Below are positions 38,502-48,334 of a stretch of 64,000 bases of DNA, one piece after another. Origin of the DNA: Pseudomonadota bacterium (GTDB lineage Bacteria; Pseudomonadota; Gammaproteobacteria; Burkholderiales; Gallionellaceae); assembly GCA_021787435.1 (NCBI GenBank), contig JAJYLY010000001.1, forward strand, positions 248,001 through 312,000, written 5' to 3'. The translations under genes and the position numbers were made by a program. Each line of letters opens with the position of its first letter. Within the stretch, counting starts at the first letter, position 1. Under the pieces are notes generated by a model. That model was not told the origin of the DNA. It did not search any database and worked only from the letters and a program-made list of their open reading frames with translations.

Positions 38502-40918
38502 TCAATCCGGCAAATGCCACCAAGATCAAAATAGAATCCGATTCAGGCAGTTTGCCAACCAAGATTACCGGCATTGTCTTCTGGGGGACTTTGCTGGTCG
38601 GTGTTCTGATCGCACTTTTCATCCTGCAAGGCAAAAAAAGCGAACGCGCAGCGCTGCAGGAAGATGATGCGATCATCGCTCAAATGAAGATAGAGAACGT
38701 CCTGCAACAGCATGCCGTGCTCCCGCTTATACAAAACAACCGTGACAGCCTGACCCAGACCATTGAAAATTTGCAATCTCAGTTTCGCTTCGAGGCGATT
38801 GAACTCTCAAGCCAGGATGAAACATTGCTGATCGGCAACAAGCGCCCGAATCAGGATATCACCACTCGCACTCTGCAAATCCACCTGCCAAACGCGCCTG
38901 ATAATGCAAGCGTGACGCTTAACGCATACTTTCCCAAGCTTAAAGATACGCTGCCGAAAAAGCGCAAGGAAATCCTGATCTCCATCGGGTTGATGGTCAT
39001 CGTATATGCCTTGGTGATGCAAAAGATTCTCAATAGACTCCTGTCGCACCCTTTTTCCAGAATGGTGGAAACGGCAAGAGCTTTCGCGGAAGGTCACTCA
39101 AACTCGCGCTTTGATGAAACCAACCGGGACGAGTTCGGCTTCCTGTCCAAATTCATCAACAAGGCGCTCGATGCCATGGCAGTCCAGCAAAAGGAACTGA
39201 GCGAAGCACTGAAACGCGCAACCATTTCTGAGGCAGCCCTTTTCCGGGAAAAGGAGCGTGCCGAAGTCACGCTGCAATCCATCGCAGAAGCCGTCATCAC
39301 GACCAACGCCAATGGCGAGGTGCAATACTTGAATCCAGTTGCCGAACGCATCACAGGCTGGAAAAACGCCGAGGCTCATGGCCTGCCACTTACCACCATC
39401 ATCAAGATCGTGCAGGAAAATAGCGGCCTGCCGCTACTATCACCTGTGCAGCTATGCCTTGAAAACAACAGGGTGGAAACCCTGACAACACATGCATCAT
39501 TGCTGCGCCGCGATGGCGAGTCCATCGCCATCGAAGCCACTGCTGCACCCATGCACAACGACCAGGGAAAGATCATCGGCGTCGTGATGGTCTGCCAGGA
39601 TGTGAGCCAGGCGCGCAAGCTTGCCTATCAGCTCTCCTACCAGGCAGGGCATGATGCATTGACTGGTCTGTATAACCGCCGCGAATTCGACAACAGGCTC
39701 GTCGAACTGCTTGAGAATGCAAAGCTGACCGGACGCCAGCATGTGCTGCTCTATCTGGATCTGGATCAATTCAAGATCGTCAATGACACCTGCGGGCACA
39801 GTGCAGGCGACAAACTGTTATTGCAGCTCGCCGTGCTGCTGGGACATAAGATACGCAAGAACGACGTGCTGGCCCGCTTAGGCGGAGACGAATTCGGTGT
39901 GCTGCTCGTGGGCTGCGATATCGAATATGGCAAGAAAGTTGCAGAAACTTTCCTCACTCTCGTTTCCGACTTCAGGTTCATCTGGGACGACAAGATTTTT
40001 CAGGTGGGTGTGAGCATAGGCCTCGTGCCAGTGACTGCTGCAAGCGAGAATTCTGCAGAAGTGATGAGCGCTGCGGATGCCGCCTGTTATGTCGCAAAAG
40101 ATAGCGGCCGCAATCGCGTCCAGGTGTTCTTAGGCGATGAAAGACGGGGCCAGAAATTCGGCGAGATGCAGTGGGTGCCCAGAATACACAAGGCATTGGA
40201 CGAGAATCTCCTGTTGCTGTACCGCCAGGACATCATCGCCATTGCATCCGAAAACACAACCGATCACGCCGAAATACTACTGCGCATGGAAGACACCGAT
40301 GGCAGCATCATACCGCCCATGGCTTTCATCCCTGCCGCAGAGCGATACAGCATCATGCCGCTGATAGATCGCTGGGTCATCAAAAATTCTCTGGCATGGT
40401 TGCAGGCACACCCATTAAGCAAGAACAACCGCCCCTATTCACTCTCCATCAACATCTCCGCGCAATCGCTAAGCGATGAACTGTTTCTGGGATACCTGCT
40501 GGATCAGCTGGATCAAACCGGGGTTTCCCCGGAACGCGTCTGTCTGGAAATCACGGAAACAGCCGCCATCGCCAACATCGGCCAGGCAATGGAGTTCATC
40601 AATTCGCTCAAGGCGCGTGGATGCAGTTTTGCGCTGGATGATTTTGGAAGCGGCATGTCATCCTATTCCTACCTGAAAAACCTGGATGTGGATTTCCTGA
40701 AAATCGACGGCTCGTTCATCAAGGACATGGTGAACGATCCCGTTGATCTTGCGATGGTGGAATCGATCAACCATATCGGCCATGTAATGGGCATAAAGAC
40801 CATCGCGGAGTTTGTCGAGAATGAAGCCTTGCTGGACAAGCTTCGTGAAATTGGCGTGAACTATGCGCAGGGTTACTACATACACAAACCGGTGCCGCTG
40901 CATGGATCGGAAACCTGA
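38498..40918 (+). CDS. Membrane PAS-GGDEF-EAL cyclic-di-GMP protein
   Basis: 806 residues. TM1 ~24-44, periplasmic sensor region ~50-155, TM2 ~158-176, HAMP-like ~177-235, coiled link, PAS ~255-370, GGDEF domain ~380-545 with intact RLGGDEFGVLL, and EAL domain ~560-800 with a variant EILLRM in place of EVLLRM/EAL, and DDFGSGMSSYSYLKNLDVDF intact. Cyclase activity looks possible; phosphodiesterase activity is plausible too. Coupled to the upstream small membrane protein, which may act with it in sensing. Confidence 0.9.
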   Translation: MINPANATKIKIESDSGSLPTKITGIVFWGTLLVGVLIALFILQGKKSERAALQEDDAIIAQMKIENVLQQHAVLPLIQNNRDSLTQTIENLQSQFRFEAIELSSQDETLLIGNKRPNQDITTRTLQIHLPNAPDNASVTLNAYFPKLKDTLPKKRKEILISIGLMVIVYALVMQKILNRLLSHPFSRMVETARAFAEGHSNSRFDETNRDEFGFLSKFINKALDAMAVQQKELSEALKRATISEAALFREKERAEVTLQSIAEAVITTNANGEVQYLNPVAERITGWKNAEAHGLPLTTIIKIVQENSGLPLLSPVQLCLENNRVETLTTHASLLRRDGESIAIEATAAPMHNDQGKIIGVVMVCQDVSQARKLAYQLSYQAGHDALTGLYNRREFDNRLVELLENAKLTGRQHVLLYLDLDQFKIVNDTCGHSAGDKLLLQLAVLLGHKIRKNDVLARLGGDEFGVLLVGCDIEYGKKVAETFLTLVSDFRFIWDDKIFQVGVSIGLVPVTAASENSAEVMSAADAACYVAKDSGRNRVQVFLGDERRGQKFGEMQWVPRIHKALDENLLLLYRQDIIAIASENTTDHAEILLRMEDTDGSIIPPMAFIPAAERYSIMPLIDRWVIKNSLAWLQAHPLSKNNRPYSLSINISAQSLSDELFLGYLLDQLDQTGVSPERVCLEITETAAIANIGQAMEFINSLKARGCSFALDDFGSGMSSYSYLKNLDVDFLKIDGSFIKDMVNDPVDLAMVESINHIGHVMGIKTIAEFVENEALLDKLREIGVNYAQGYYIHKPVPLHGSET

Positions 40919-40995
40919 TTGATTTGACTCATGCGCCAACCTCTGCGATCGCTTCGTGCTACCATCATCAATACTTAAAAAATTCAGGAACGGCA

Positions 40996-41937
40996 ATGAA
41001 TCTGCAACAATTGCGCTATCTCAACGAAATCGCGCGGCGCGACCTCAAAATCTCCGATGCTGCAGTCGCACTGTATACTTCGCAGCCTGCGATCAGCAAG
41101 CAGATCAAGCTGCTGGAGGAAGAACTCGGCATACAGATTTTCGTGCGCAACGGCAAGCGCATCGCCGCCATCACCGAACCTGGCAAAGGGCTGCTTGCCA
41201 TTGCCCAGCAGATACTGCTTGAAACCAAAAATTTCAAGCAGTATGCACAGGAATTCCATGCGAAAGATGTCGGCCAGCTGACCATAGCCACCACCCATAC
41301 TCAGGCGCGTTACGCATTGCCACCTGTGGTAAAAAAATTCATCGAACGCTTTCCTAAGGTGAAACTGAATTTGCATCAGAGCAGTCCAACACAGATCGCC
41401 GAACAGGTATTGCACGGTGAGGCGGATATCTGCATTGCCACTGAAAGCCTGTCCTCATACGAGGGGCTCGTCACCCTGCCCTGCTATGATTGGCACCATT
41501 GCGTGATTGTCCCGCCCAATCACGCGTTGCTGAAGGAAAAGGCGCTGACCTTGAGGTCGCTCTCGAAATATCCGCTCATCACCTATGATCAGGCTTTTTC
41601 CGGACGCGGCAAAATAGACGACGCATTCAAAAAGGCAGGCATTACACCCGACATCGCGCTCACAGTCATCGATGCAGACGTGATGAAAACCTATATCGAA
41701 CTAGGATTGGGCGTGGGCATCATGGCCGACATCGCATTCGATCCGGAACACGAGCCAAATCTGCGCATTCTGGATGCCGGACATTTATTCAAACCCAGCA
41801 CGACAAAGATTGCGATACGCAAGAACGGCTATCTGCGCGCTTTCACTTACGACTTCATCGAATTGTTCGCTCCCCATCTGACCCGGAAATTCGTGGCCGA
41901 CACCATGCATCTTTCATGCAACATGGATGAGGAATAG
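40996..41937 (+). CDS. cysB: CysB-like LysR-family regulator
   Basis: 313 residues from the ATG at 40996 with AGGA upstream. LysR helix-turn-helix (AVALYTSQPAISKQIKLLEE), then a CysB-type ligand-binding domain with IATTHTQARYALPPVVKKF and IELGLGVGIMADIAFDP. CysB/Cbl senses N-acetylserine and activates sulfur-assimilation genes; the targets are not in this window. The call is by overall resemblance. Confidence 0.88.
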   Translation: MNLQQLRYLNEIARRDLKISDAAVALYTSQPAISKQIKLLEEELGIQIFVRNGKRIAAITEPGKGLLAIAQQILLETKNFKQYAQEFHAKDVGQLTIATTHTQARYALPPVVKKFIERFPKVKLNLHQSSPTQIAEQVLHGEADICIATESLSSYEGLVTLPCYDWHHCVIVPPNHALLKEKALTLRSLSKYPLITYDQAFSGRGKIDDAFKKAGITPDIALTVIDADVMKTYIELGLGVGIMADIAFDPEHEPNLRILDAGHLFKPSTTKIAIRKNGYLRAFTYDFIELFAPHLTRKFVADTMHLSCNMDEE

Positions 41938-41958
41938 CCAAGTCATGAATTCCGGCCC

Positions 41959-43122
41959 TTGTGCACGCTGACTGAAATAACGCTCCGTCCCCTCGTCGCG
42001 ATGCCGGCACTGGTACGCATGCCCGCAGCCGAGATTGCCACACTGATGGATAAGATGTTCAGCGGGCCAGCCGATGCGACGCTTTTCATGAACCAGTTCC
42101 AGATCTTCTCCGTGCTGGGGAATCAGGACTTTGCGCTCTCCATGCAGGCTAAGGCGCTTGAACTCTCCAATATATACAGAATAGCAGGCAGCAAGACACC
42201 TACTATTAAACTGCTCGCGCTGATGGTTGCCGGCGACTCGTCCGACAACGCGCCGCTTGAATATCTGATTGAGGAATCAGATATACAGCTGGACCTGCTG
42301 TATATCCTGCCTGGACATTCTTGGCCATGCCGCATCCCCGAGCATGACGTGGCCATCGTAGCAGCAGGCGCATCCGCAAGGAATGGGCCCGTGCTTGAAA
42401 TGATGGACAAACTGTGCGAGAACTGGCCGCGTCCGGTTTTAAACCCTGTACGCAGCATCATGCACTGCTCGCGGGATGTCCTCTATCAGCTGCTTCAGGC
42501 CATTCCCAATCTTGTGATACCGCCCACGCAGCGCTGCACCCGGTGTGAACTTGAAAAAGGACTGCCTGCCTATCCTGCAACAATCAGGCCGCTCGACTCC
42601 CAGGCTGGCCGCGGACTTTCGAGAATAGACAATGAACAGGAACTGGCAGCTTATCTCAATGCTGCCAAAGCAGAAGAATTCCATGTTTCCAGATTCATTG
42701 ACTACCAGAGCCATGACGGCCTCTATCGCAAGCTGCGCATCGCGCTGATCGACAGACAGCCCTATCTCTGCCATCTGGCGATCCATGATGATTGGATCGT
42801 CCATTATGGCTCTTCAGGCATGATGGAAAGCGCCGAGAAACGATGCGAAGAGGCGAGTTTCATCGAGCGATTCGACAGCGACTTCATGTCTCGCCATCGC
42901 GATGCGCTCAGCCTGATTGCCGAACGACTACAACTCGACTATGTCGTAATCGATTGTGCAGAAACACAGTGCGGCGAACTGCTGATATTCGAGGCTGACA
43001 ATCGCGGCTGGGTGCATGCGACCGACCCAATCGACCTTTTTCCCTACAAGCAAGCACCAATGCAGCGTGTCTTTTCCGCGTTCCGGGCCATGCTATTCAG
43101 GGCTGCTGGCAAGCCCTGCTAA
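41959..43122 (+). CDS. ATP-grasp (RimK-like) domain protein
   Basis: 387 residues with start uncertain: TTG at 41959, or ATG at 42001 (MPALVRMPAAEIATLMDKMF). C-terminal half is ATP-grasp-like: PATIRPLDSQAGRGLSRID, SRFIDYQSHDGLYRKLRIAL, and LDYVVIDCAETQCGELLIFE followed by ADNRGWVHATDP. The N-terminal half is helical, with no clear domain. ATP-grasp enzymes ligate carboxylates to amines or other nucleophiles. Its 3' end overlaps that of the TPR-sulfotransferase gene by 4 bases (convergent). Substrate unknown. Confidence 0.7.
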   Translation: MCTLTEITLRPLVAMPALVRMPAAEIATLMDKMFSGPADATLFMNQFQIFSVLGNQDFALSMQAKALELSNIYRIAGSKTPTIKLLALMVAGDSSDNAPLEYLIEESDIQLDLLYILPGHSWPCRIPEHDVAIVAAGASARNGPVLEMMDKLCENWPRPVLNPVRSIMHCSRDVLYQLLQAIPNLVIPPTQRCTRCELEKGLPAYPATIRPLDSQAGRGLSRIDNEQELAAYLNAAKAEEFHVSRFIDYQSHDGLYRKLRIALIDRQPYLCHLAIHDDWIVHYGSSGMMESAEKRCEEASFIERFDSDFMSRHRDALSLIAERLQLDYVVIDCAETQCGELLIFEADNRGWVHATDPIDLFPYKQAPMQRVFSAFRAMLFRAAGKPC

Positions 43123-44990
43123 CGTTCTACCATATCTCCCAGCACATCGATCAAGGGTGCCAGATATGGCTCATAATGCCGCCAGCGCCCGACGGATGAC
43201 CGATACATAGGCAGGCGCACCTGCATCACGCTGGCCGTCTGTATCGGCCTTTTATTCCTGTGAAAATCAAGGCAGGCCTCGTTCCATTCAAGGCCGCAAT
43301 ATTCGACCATGCGGCGCACCTGCCCTTCTGGGTCGGATACGACATCCTCGTAGCCCACTTCCAGAAAAACGCCTTCTGGCAGCACCCTGCGCCAATGTTC
43401 CATTAACCCCGCATAGCCGACATAATACCGGCCCAGTTCAGCCAGATCATAGCTATATTCATGCGCACGGTTAAAAAGCTGGGTAAAGCATGAGAGGCAG
43501 GTGTCGAGCGGACTGCGCCTGACGTGTATGATTTTTGCATTCGGCAGCATCAAATGTATCAGGCCTATGGCAAAAAAATGGGTCGGCATCTTGTCGGTGA
43601 TGCGACTTGCATGCGGTGCGCGCATTTGCATCGCGCCGATATAATCTTTCCCCCATCTGGCAATCTTCTCCCGCTCGGATTGATGCGCCGTACCGCCCCG
43701 CTCGATGATATTAAACAGTTCGCCCAGCTCACCCATTCCATGCACTTCTGGATGACTGCTGATAATCTGCTCGACCAAGGTGGTACCAGAACGCGGCATA
43801 CCCAATACAAAAACCGGCAAGTCCGAAGGATGGCCTGCACCCTGCAGACGCTTCATTGTTTCATGATCAAAATCATGCGCTACTTCAGCAAAGCGGTGCG
43901 CTGCTCGGTCAGCATGGTAATCCAGCAGGGCGCGCTTAAGCCTTGCACCTTCCGAATAATGAAAGAAGGCCTTTTCGTATTCCCCTCTATCGTCGTAACA
44001 CTTGCCCAGCGCAAAATGCTGAAAAATTGAATCCTGCCTGGACAAAGGCGCCTGCGCAAGCTCAACCAGCGCGGTGAAATTCTCATCACCCTCGCGCCCC
44101 CTGCAAGAGAGCGCCATGCTGTGGCGCACCGCAAGGTTGGCAGGGTGGTCTTTCAGAATTGATACATATATGCGCCTGGCTTTTTCGGCCTCGCCATTTT
44201 CGAGATGGAGATTGGCCATGCCATGCAGCGCATCGACATCATCGGGTACTATGGATAGCGCCCGTTTGTAACTCGACTCAGCCTCACTTGGCCGCATCAT
44301 CTCCTTCAGAGCAATGGCCAGATTGTTGAGCGCTTTCACGTGATCCGGCGCTATCTGCAATGCGCGGCGGCAACTCAGTTCAGCCTGATCGAAAAGTCCC
44401 ATGTCCAGCAGGATTGCGCCGAGATTGTTATGCGCATCGGCATCCTCAGGCGTTAGCTCAAGCGAGCGCAGCACGCTGTCCTTCGCTTCAGCCAGCCTGC
44501 CAAGTTCCTTTTGCGCGATGCCCATATTGTTATACGCGGCCGCGTAATCCGGCATGATCTCCATCGCTCGCCGGTAGCAAATTTCGGCCTGCTCCGGCTT
44601 CTGCATCTTCCTGAAATTGTTGCCAAGATTGTTGTGCACTTGCGCATAATCCGGGTCTATCTGTAAGGCCCGCAGATAGCTCTGTTCTGCTTCTACCAGA
44701 CGCCCCATCTCCATCAGTGCGACGCCTAGGTTGTTGTGCCCATCCGCATTATCTGGCGACCATTCTGCACCTTTTTGCAACGGCAGCAATGCCTCGGCAT
44801 TTCTTCCCATCTGACGCAATGCAACGCCCAGCGCCATCCAGCCGAAACCGTACGACGGAAATCGCTCTATCATCGATTGAGCCAGATCAGCCACTTCGGC
44901 ATATCGCCCCGCCGCAAATGCGGACAAAAGCGCAGCTTCAACACCTAAATGGGTAGGGTTACTTGGGTTTTCACCAGCAAGGCCTGCCAC
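43119..44990 (-). CDS. TPR-sulfotransferase fusion protein
   Basis: 623 residues. Start is GTG (MAGLAGENPSNPTHLGVEAA). Residues ~20-300: about eight TPR repeats (GHNNLGVALMEMGRLVEAEQ, VHNNLGNNFRKMQKPEQAEI, and so on). Residues ~380-620: sulfotransferase domain with 5' PSB loop VLGMPRSGTTLVEQIISS, HVRRSPLDTCLSCFTQLF (3' PB), and GYEDVVSDPEGQVRRMVEYC. Uses PAPS to sulfate a target; TPRs may bind a protein partner. Follows the formyltransferase-like gene with no gap (TAA then GTG), so co-transcribed. Confidence 0.9.
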   Translation of the reverse strand: MAGLAGENPSNPTHLGVEAALLSAFAAGRYAEVADLAQSMIERFPSYGFGWMALGVALRQMGRNAEALLPLQKGAEWSPDNADGHNNLGVALMEMGRLVEAEQSYLRALQIDPDYAQVHNNLGNNFRKMQKPEQAEICYRRAMEIMPDYAAAYNNMGIAQKELGRLAEAKDSVLRSLELTPEDADAHNNLGAILLDMGLFDQAELSCRRALQIAPDHVKALNNLAIALKEMMRPSEAESSYKRALSIVPDDVDALHGMANLHLENGEAEKARRIYVSILKDHPANLAVRHSMALSCRGREGDENFTALVELAQAPLSRQDSIFQHFALGKCYDDRGEYEKAFFHYSEGARLKRALLDYHADRAAHRFAEVAHDFDHETMKRLQGAGHPSDLPVFVLGMPRSGTTLVEQIISSHPEVHGMGELGELFNIIERGGTAHQSEREKIARWGKDYIGAMQMRAPHASRITDKMPTHFFAIGLIHLMLPNAKIIHVRRSPLDTCLSCFTQLFNRAHEYSYDLAELGRYYVGYAGLMEHWRRVLPEGVFLEVGYEDVVSDPEGQVRRMVEYCGLEWNEACLDFHRNKRPIQTASVMQVRLPMYRSSVGRWRHYEPYLAPLIDVLGDMVER

Positions 44991-45839
44991 TTAGCGCCTC
45001 GAAGTGGAGACGACTGCGCCCGGTGCATTAAGACCCCACTCGGTAATCGCGATGTATCCATCGTTGGCGGCAACCACCATCACGAAATTGTTGGCATGCA
45101 CCACCGCACCAGGCGCAACCCGATGCGGTTCGACCCAGCCCTTTGCGCGATGAATAAAGAGGGTTATGTTGTTGATAGTTGCGACACACTCAATATCGCC
45201 GAATGCGCGCACCTTGCGCATGATCGTTTCAACCGGTGCTGAAAAGTCGATGATGCGGTCCTGATCCGACCATTTTGACCAGTAGCTCCCCTCTCCCTGC
45301 GGCAAAGCGGCATCCCACAGCGGCTGCAAGCTCATCGCCACACGCGCCGCAAGCCTGCCGGTTGCCATTTGCGTTTTCAGTCGCAGCGATTCATGGTTCT
45401 CGTCTTGATCCATTGGAAAATGTTCGGCTGCCAGTATGTCTCCACTATCATACTTTTCATTGATGCGATGGCAGGTGGCGGCCCAACTGGTACGCATCTC
45501 GAGGATCGCCCGGACAAAAGGATAGGGCCCGCGCGCTTCCGGCAACGGCGAGGGATGAAAATTGATTGCATGGCGGATATGCTTTTCCCAGCGCGGTATC
45601 TTCCACTGATAGCAGGATACGACAAGCAGATCGCAACCACCCAGTTCCGCCAGATCCCCCTCCTTCACAGGCGAATGCTGGACTGTGGCACCCAGTTCGA
45701 GCGCGCGCCCGATCACCTGCTGATTGCTGTACATCCAGTTATCCGGCGAGACAAAAAGCTTTTCCAGCTGCCACCCCGCGCCGAGGAAGGCTTCAAGAAC
45801 GCATTGATACGAGTCACTGGTCGCGATTGCAAATTTCAT
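44991..45839 (-). CDS. Formyltransferase-fold protein
   Basis: 282 residues from the Met at 45839 (MKFAIATSDSYQCVLEAFLG). Formyltransferase core motif INFHPSPLPEARGPYPFVRA with the catalytic His, followed by the conserved Asp region NEKYDSGDILAAEHFPM. Similar in plan to Fmt/ArnA-type N-10-formyl-THF-dependent enzymes acting on amines, but not the housekeeping Fmt. Substrate unknown. Upstream of the TPR-sulfotransferase and downstream of murJ on the same strand. Confidence 0.82.
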   Translation of the reverse strand: MKFAIATSDSYQCVLEAFLGAGWQLEKLFVSPDNWMYSNQQVIGRALELGATVQHSPVKEGDLAELGGCDLLVVSCYQWKIPRWEKHIRHAINFHPSPLPEARGPYPFVRAILEMRTSWAATCHRINEKYDSGDILAAEHFPMDQDENHESLRLKTQMATGRLAARVAMSLQPLWDAALPQGEGSYWSKWSDQDRIIDFSAPVETIMRKVRAFGDIECVATINNITLFIHRAKGWVEPHRVAPGAVVHANNFVMVVAANDGYIAITEWGLNAPGAVVSTSRR

Positions 45840-45882
45840 GGTCAACATTCTAGCCAAAATTTATGCAAGCCGCTTGTCGGGC

Positions 45883-47427
45883 TCAGCTGATCGCCCGCCT
45901 GGAAAAATCCCCAGGCCGAAAGCCCAGTATAGCCAACACCGCAAAGTAGACTGCCACCCCCTCGGCCACAAGGACAGACAGGCGCCCTATGCGCACCCAG
46001 CCTGCACCTTGCAGCCAGTCCTGTTCGCTGCCCATGCCCATCCACAGCGTGATGCCCAATGCCAGCACGGCCATGCCTACCTTGAGAAAATAAACCGCCC
46101 AGCCTGGCTCGGGCTGATAAATGCCTTTCCTTCGCAAAAAATAAAACAGGATAACGGAATTCAGGCATGCGCCCAGACCTACCGACAATGCGAGGCCTGC
46201 ATGCTGAAGATGCAGACCATAGATGAACAGCGCATTCATCATCTGGGTTGCTATCAGCGTTGCCACACCGATCTTCACCGGCGTCCGGATGTCCTGGCGC
46301 GCATAAAAACCGGGAGCCAGTATCTTCACGAGTATAAGGCCGATCAGGCCGATGCTGTAACCGACCAGGGCATGGCTCGTCATCAGCACGTCGGAAGCCG
46401 AAAATGCACCACGCTGAAAAAAGGTGGCAAGCAGAGGAACGGCGATCATGCCAAGTGCGAGCGCTGCTGGCAAGGCAAGCATGAAGGTCAGGCGCAAGCC
46501 CCAGTCCAGCAGTCTCGAATACTCGACCGTATCCTTGCTGGCGTGGCATTTAGACAGCGAGGGCAAAAGTATCGTGCCCAATGCAGCGCCCAGCAAACCC
46601 GTGGGGAACTCCATCAGCCTGTCCGCGTAATAAAGCCAGGACACGCTGCCTGCGGCCAGGAAAGAGGCGAAGATGCTGTTGATGATCAGGCTGATCTGCG
46701 TTATCGACACGCCAAACATCGCAGGCCCCATCTGCCTGATGACGCGCCGCATACCTTCATCCTTCATGCTGAAACGGATGCTAGGCAGCATGTCGATTTT
46801 TTTCAGAAATGGAATCTGGAACGCCAGCTGCACAATGCCCGCAACGAAGACAGCAATGGCCAGTGCGACGATGGGCGGATGGCAATAGGGCGCCAGCCAC
46901 AGCGCAGATGCGATAAAGCAGAGGTTGAGCAGAATGGGCGCGAAGGCAGGCACCCAGAATTTGTTATAGGTATTAAGAATGGCGGCTGCGACCGCCACCA
47001 GTGAGATGAAAAATATGTAGGGGGATGTATAGCGCAACAACTCGACGGTCAGCGCAAACTTTCCGGCGTCTTTGGCAAAACCCGGCGCACTCAGATAGAC
47101 GAGATAAGGCGCTGCGATGATACCGATCAACGTCACGACAAACAGCACGAGCGCCAGCATCGTGGTGACATGATCCAGCAGCAGCTTAGTCGCCTCATGC
47201 CCGCGGCGATTCCTGTATTCGCCGAAAATAGGCACGAATGCCTGCGAAAAAGCGCCTTCGGCAAACATGCGGCGCAACAAGTTAGGAAGTTTGAATGCAA
47301 CAAAAAAAGCATCGGTCGCCATGCCGGCACCGAACACTTTTGCGACCAGCACATCGCGTGCAAAAGCCATGATGCGCGACACCAGTGTCAGCCCGCTGAT
47401 CGTGGCCAGTGATTTAAGTAAATTCAT
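45883..47427 (-). CDS. murJ: Lipid II flippase MurJ
   Basis: 514 residues from the ATG at 47427 (MNLLKSLATISGLTLVSRIM); a TTG two codons earlier is possible. Fourteen-span MVF/MviN-family protein with ARDVLVAKVFGAGMATDAFF, FKLPNLLRRMFAEGAFSQAF, VPIFGEY and FYARQDIRTPVKIG. Translocates lipid II across the inner membrane. Heads the minus-strand run to the formyltransferase-like and TPR-sulfotransferase genes. Confidence 0.97.
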   Translation of the reverse strand: MNLLKSLATISGLTLVSRIMAFARDVLVAKVFGAGMATDAFFVAFKLPNLLRRMFAEGAFSQAFVPIFGEYRNRRGHEATKLLLDHVTTMLALVLFVVTLIGIIAAPYLVYLSAPGFAKDAGKFALTVELLRYTSPYIFFISLVAVAAAILNTYNKFWVPAFAPILLNLCFIASALWLAPYCHPPIVALAIAVFVAGIVQLAFQIPFLKKIDMLPSIRFSMKDEGMRRVIRQMGPAMFGVSITQISLIINSIFASFLAAGSVSWLYYADRLMEFPTGLLGAALGTILLPSLSKCHASKDTVEYSRLLDWGLRLTFMLALPAALALGMIAVPLLATFFQRGAFSASDVLMTSHALVGYSIGLIGLILVKILAPGFYARQDIRTPVKIGVATLIATQMMNALFIYGLHLQHAGLALSVGLGACLNSVILFYFLRRKGIYQPEPGWAVYFLKVGMAVLALGITLWMGMGSEQDWLQGAGWVRIGRLSVLVAEGVAVYFAVLAILGFRPGDFSRRAIS

Positions 47428-47541
47428 AGACAAGAAAATTGAAAATGCCGCCCATCATACCATCTGTACCGCAACAGCCCGTAGCATCCTTTTCGCAGCA
47501 GCAGTAGAATCACATCATTCAATGTCAGAGGAGATGCAGCC

Positions 47542-47877
47542 GTGATTCGCAACCTTACCATGATCATCATCGCCGTTTTGCTCACTGCCTGCAGTGCAAC
47601 GACCTTCAATGTCGGCAACGATTTTAACGTCAACGCGTTTACCGCTAAAGTCGAACGCGGCGCAACCACGCAAGACCAGGTGCGTGCATGGCTTGGCGAG
47701 CCAAACGGTACGGGCGTCAGAATCGAAACCGACGGGCAGCGCTTTAATGAATGGACATACTATTATGCCTCCGGCAATTTTTCGGACGTATCTGCTACGC
47801 ACTTGAAAACCCTGCAGATAAAATTTGACATGCACGGCATTGTGCAAGGCTATGACTGGTCAGCACCGCAGCATTGA
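47542..47877 (+). CDS. BamE/SmpA-like small lipoprotein
   Basis: 111 residues starting at GTG 47542 with AGAGGAG upstream. MIRNLTMIIIAVLLTAC is a lipoprotein signal (LTAC). The mature domain contains VERGATTQDQVRAWLGEPNG and EWTYYYASGNF, which match the SmpA/OmlA (BamE-like) fold. Likely periplasmic or outer-membrane; the canonical BamE is probably a different gene. Divergent from murJ. Confidence 0.8.
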   Translation: MIRNLTMIIIAVLLTACSATTFNVGNDFNVNAFTAKVERGATTQDQVRAWLGEPNGTGVRIETDGQRFNEWTYYYASGNFSDVSATHLKTLQIKFDMHGIVQGYDWSAPQH

Positions 47878-47910
47878 TGCTCGCTCCCTGGCTGCGCGAT
47901 GAAGAATGAA

Positions 47911-47984
47911 TGGAGCGGGTGAACGGGATCGAACCGTCGTCACTTGCTTGGGAAGCAAGAGCTCTACCATTGAGCTACACCCGC
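47911..47984 (-). tRNA. tRNA-Gly(CCC)
   Basis: 74 nt including encoded CCA on the minus strand. Acceptor GCGGGTG/CACCCGC; anticodon arm CTTGC-TTCCCAA-GCAAG gives anticodon CCC (codon GGG); GGTTCGATCCC T-arm. Confidence 0.95.
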
Positions 47985-48334
47985 AAGGCTGCGTATTTTA
48001 CGCGGGTTGCGGGCAATACTCAAACACCTCCTTTATTTCCCTTTTCATTCGCGGTTCTTGCAAAATACCACGTCTAAACTGAATTAACCTCTTGATTAGG
48101 TAAAAAACAGGTAGAAGTGGGGAGCCATTGCTGGCAAGATACACGCATGCAGCTCTAGTGAATGAAAAGGAAAAGCAACGTCAGAAAACTGAAAAACTTA
48201 CCTCCGGGTGAAAATGTTTCCGCTGAAACTATTGCATTCAGCTATTTTGCAAAGAGCTCGAATAAGTTATATTTATAAAAATACATGATTAGCGATACAC
48301 TGGTATTTTGTGCTTATTTCAAGGAGTGTTTTCA
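47985..48334. other. Intergenic stretch without recognisable gene
   Basis: About 350 bases between tRNA-Gly and the 75-aa gene. I see no coding frame with a ribosome-binding site, no tRNA and no clear hairpin beyond an AT-rich leader before 48335. Confidence 0.5.

Noticed and set aside
45838..47004. Long open frame opposite murJ (388 codons)
   Set aside because: Same reasoning: antisense to murJ, biased composition, no start signal.
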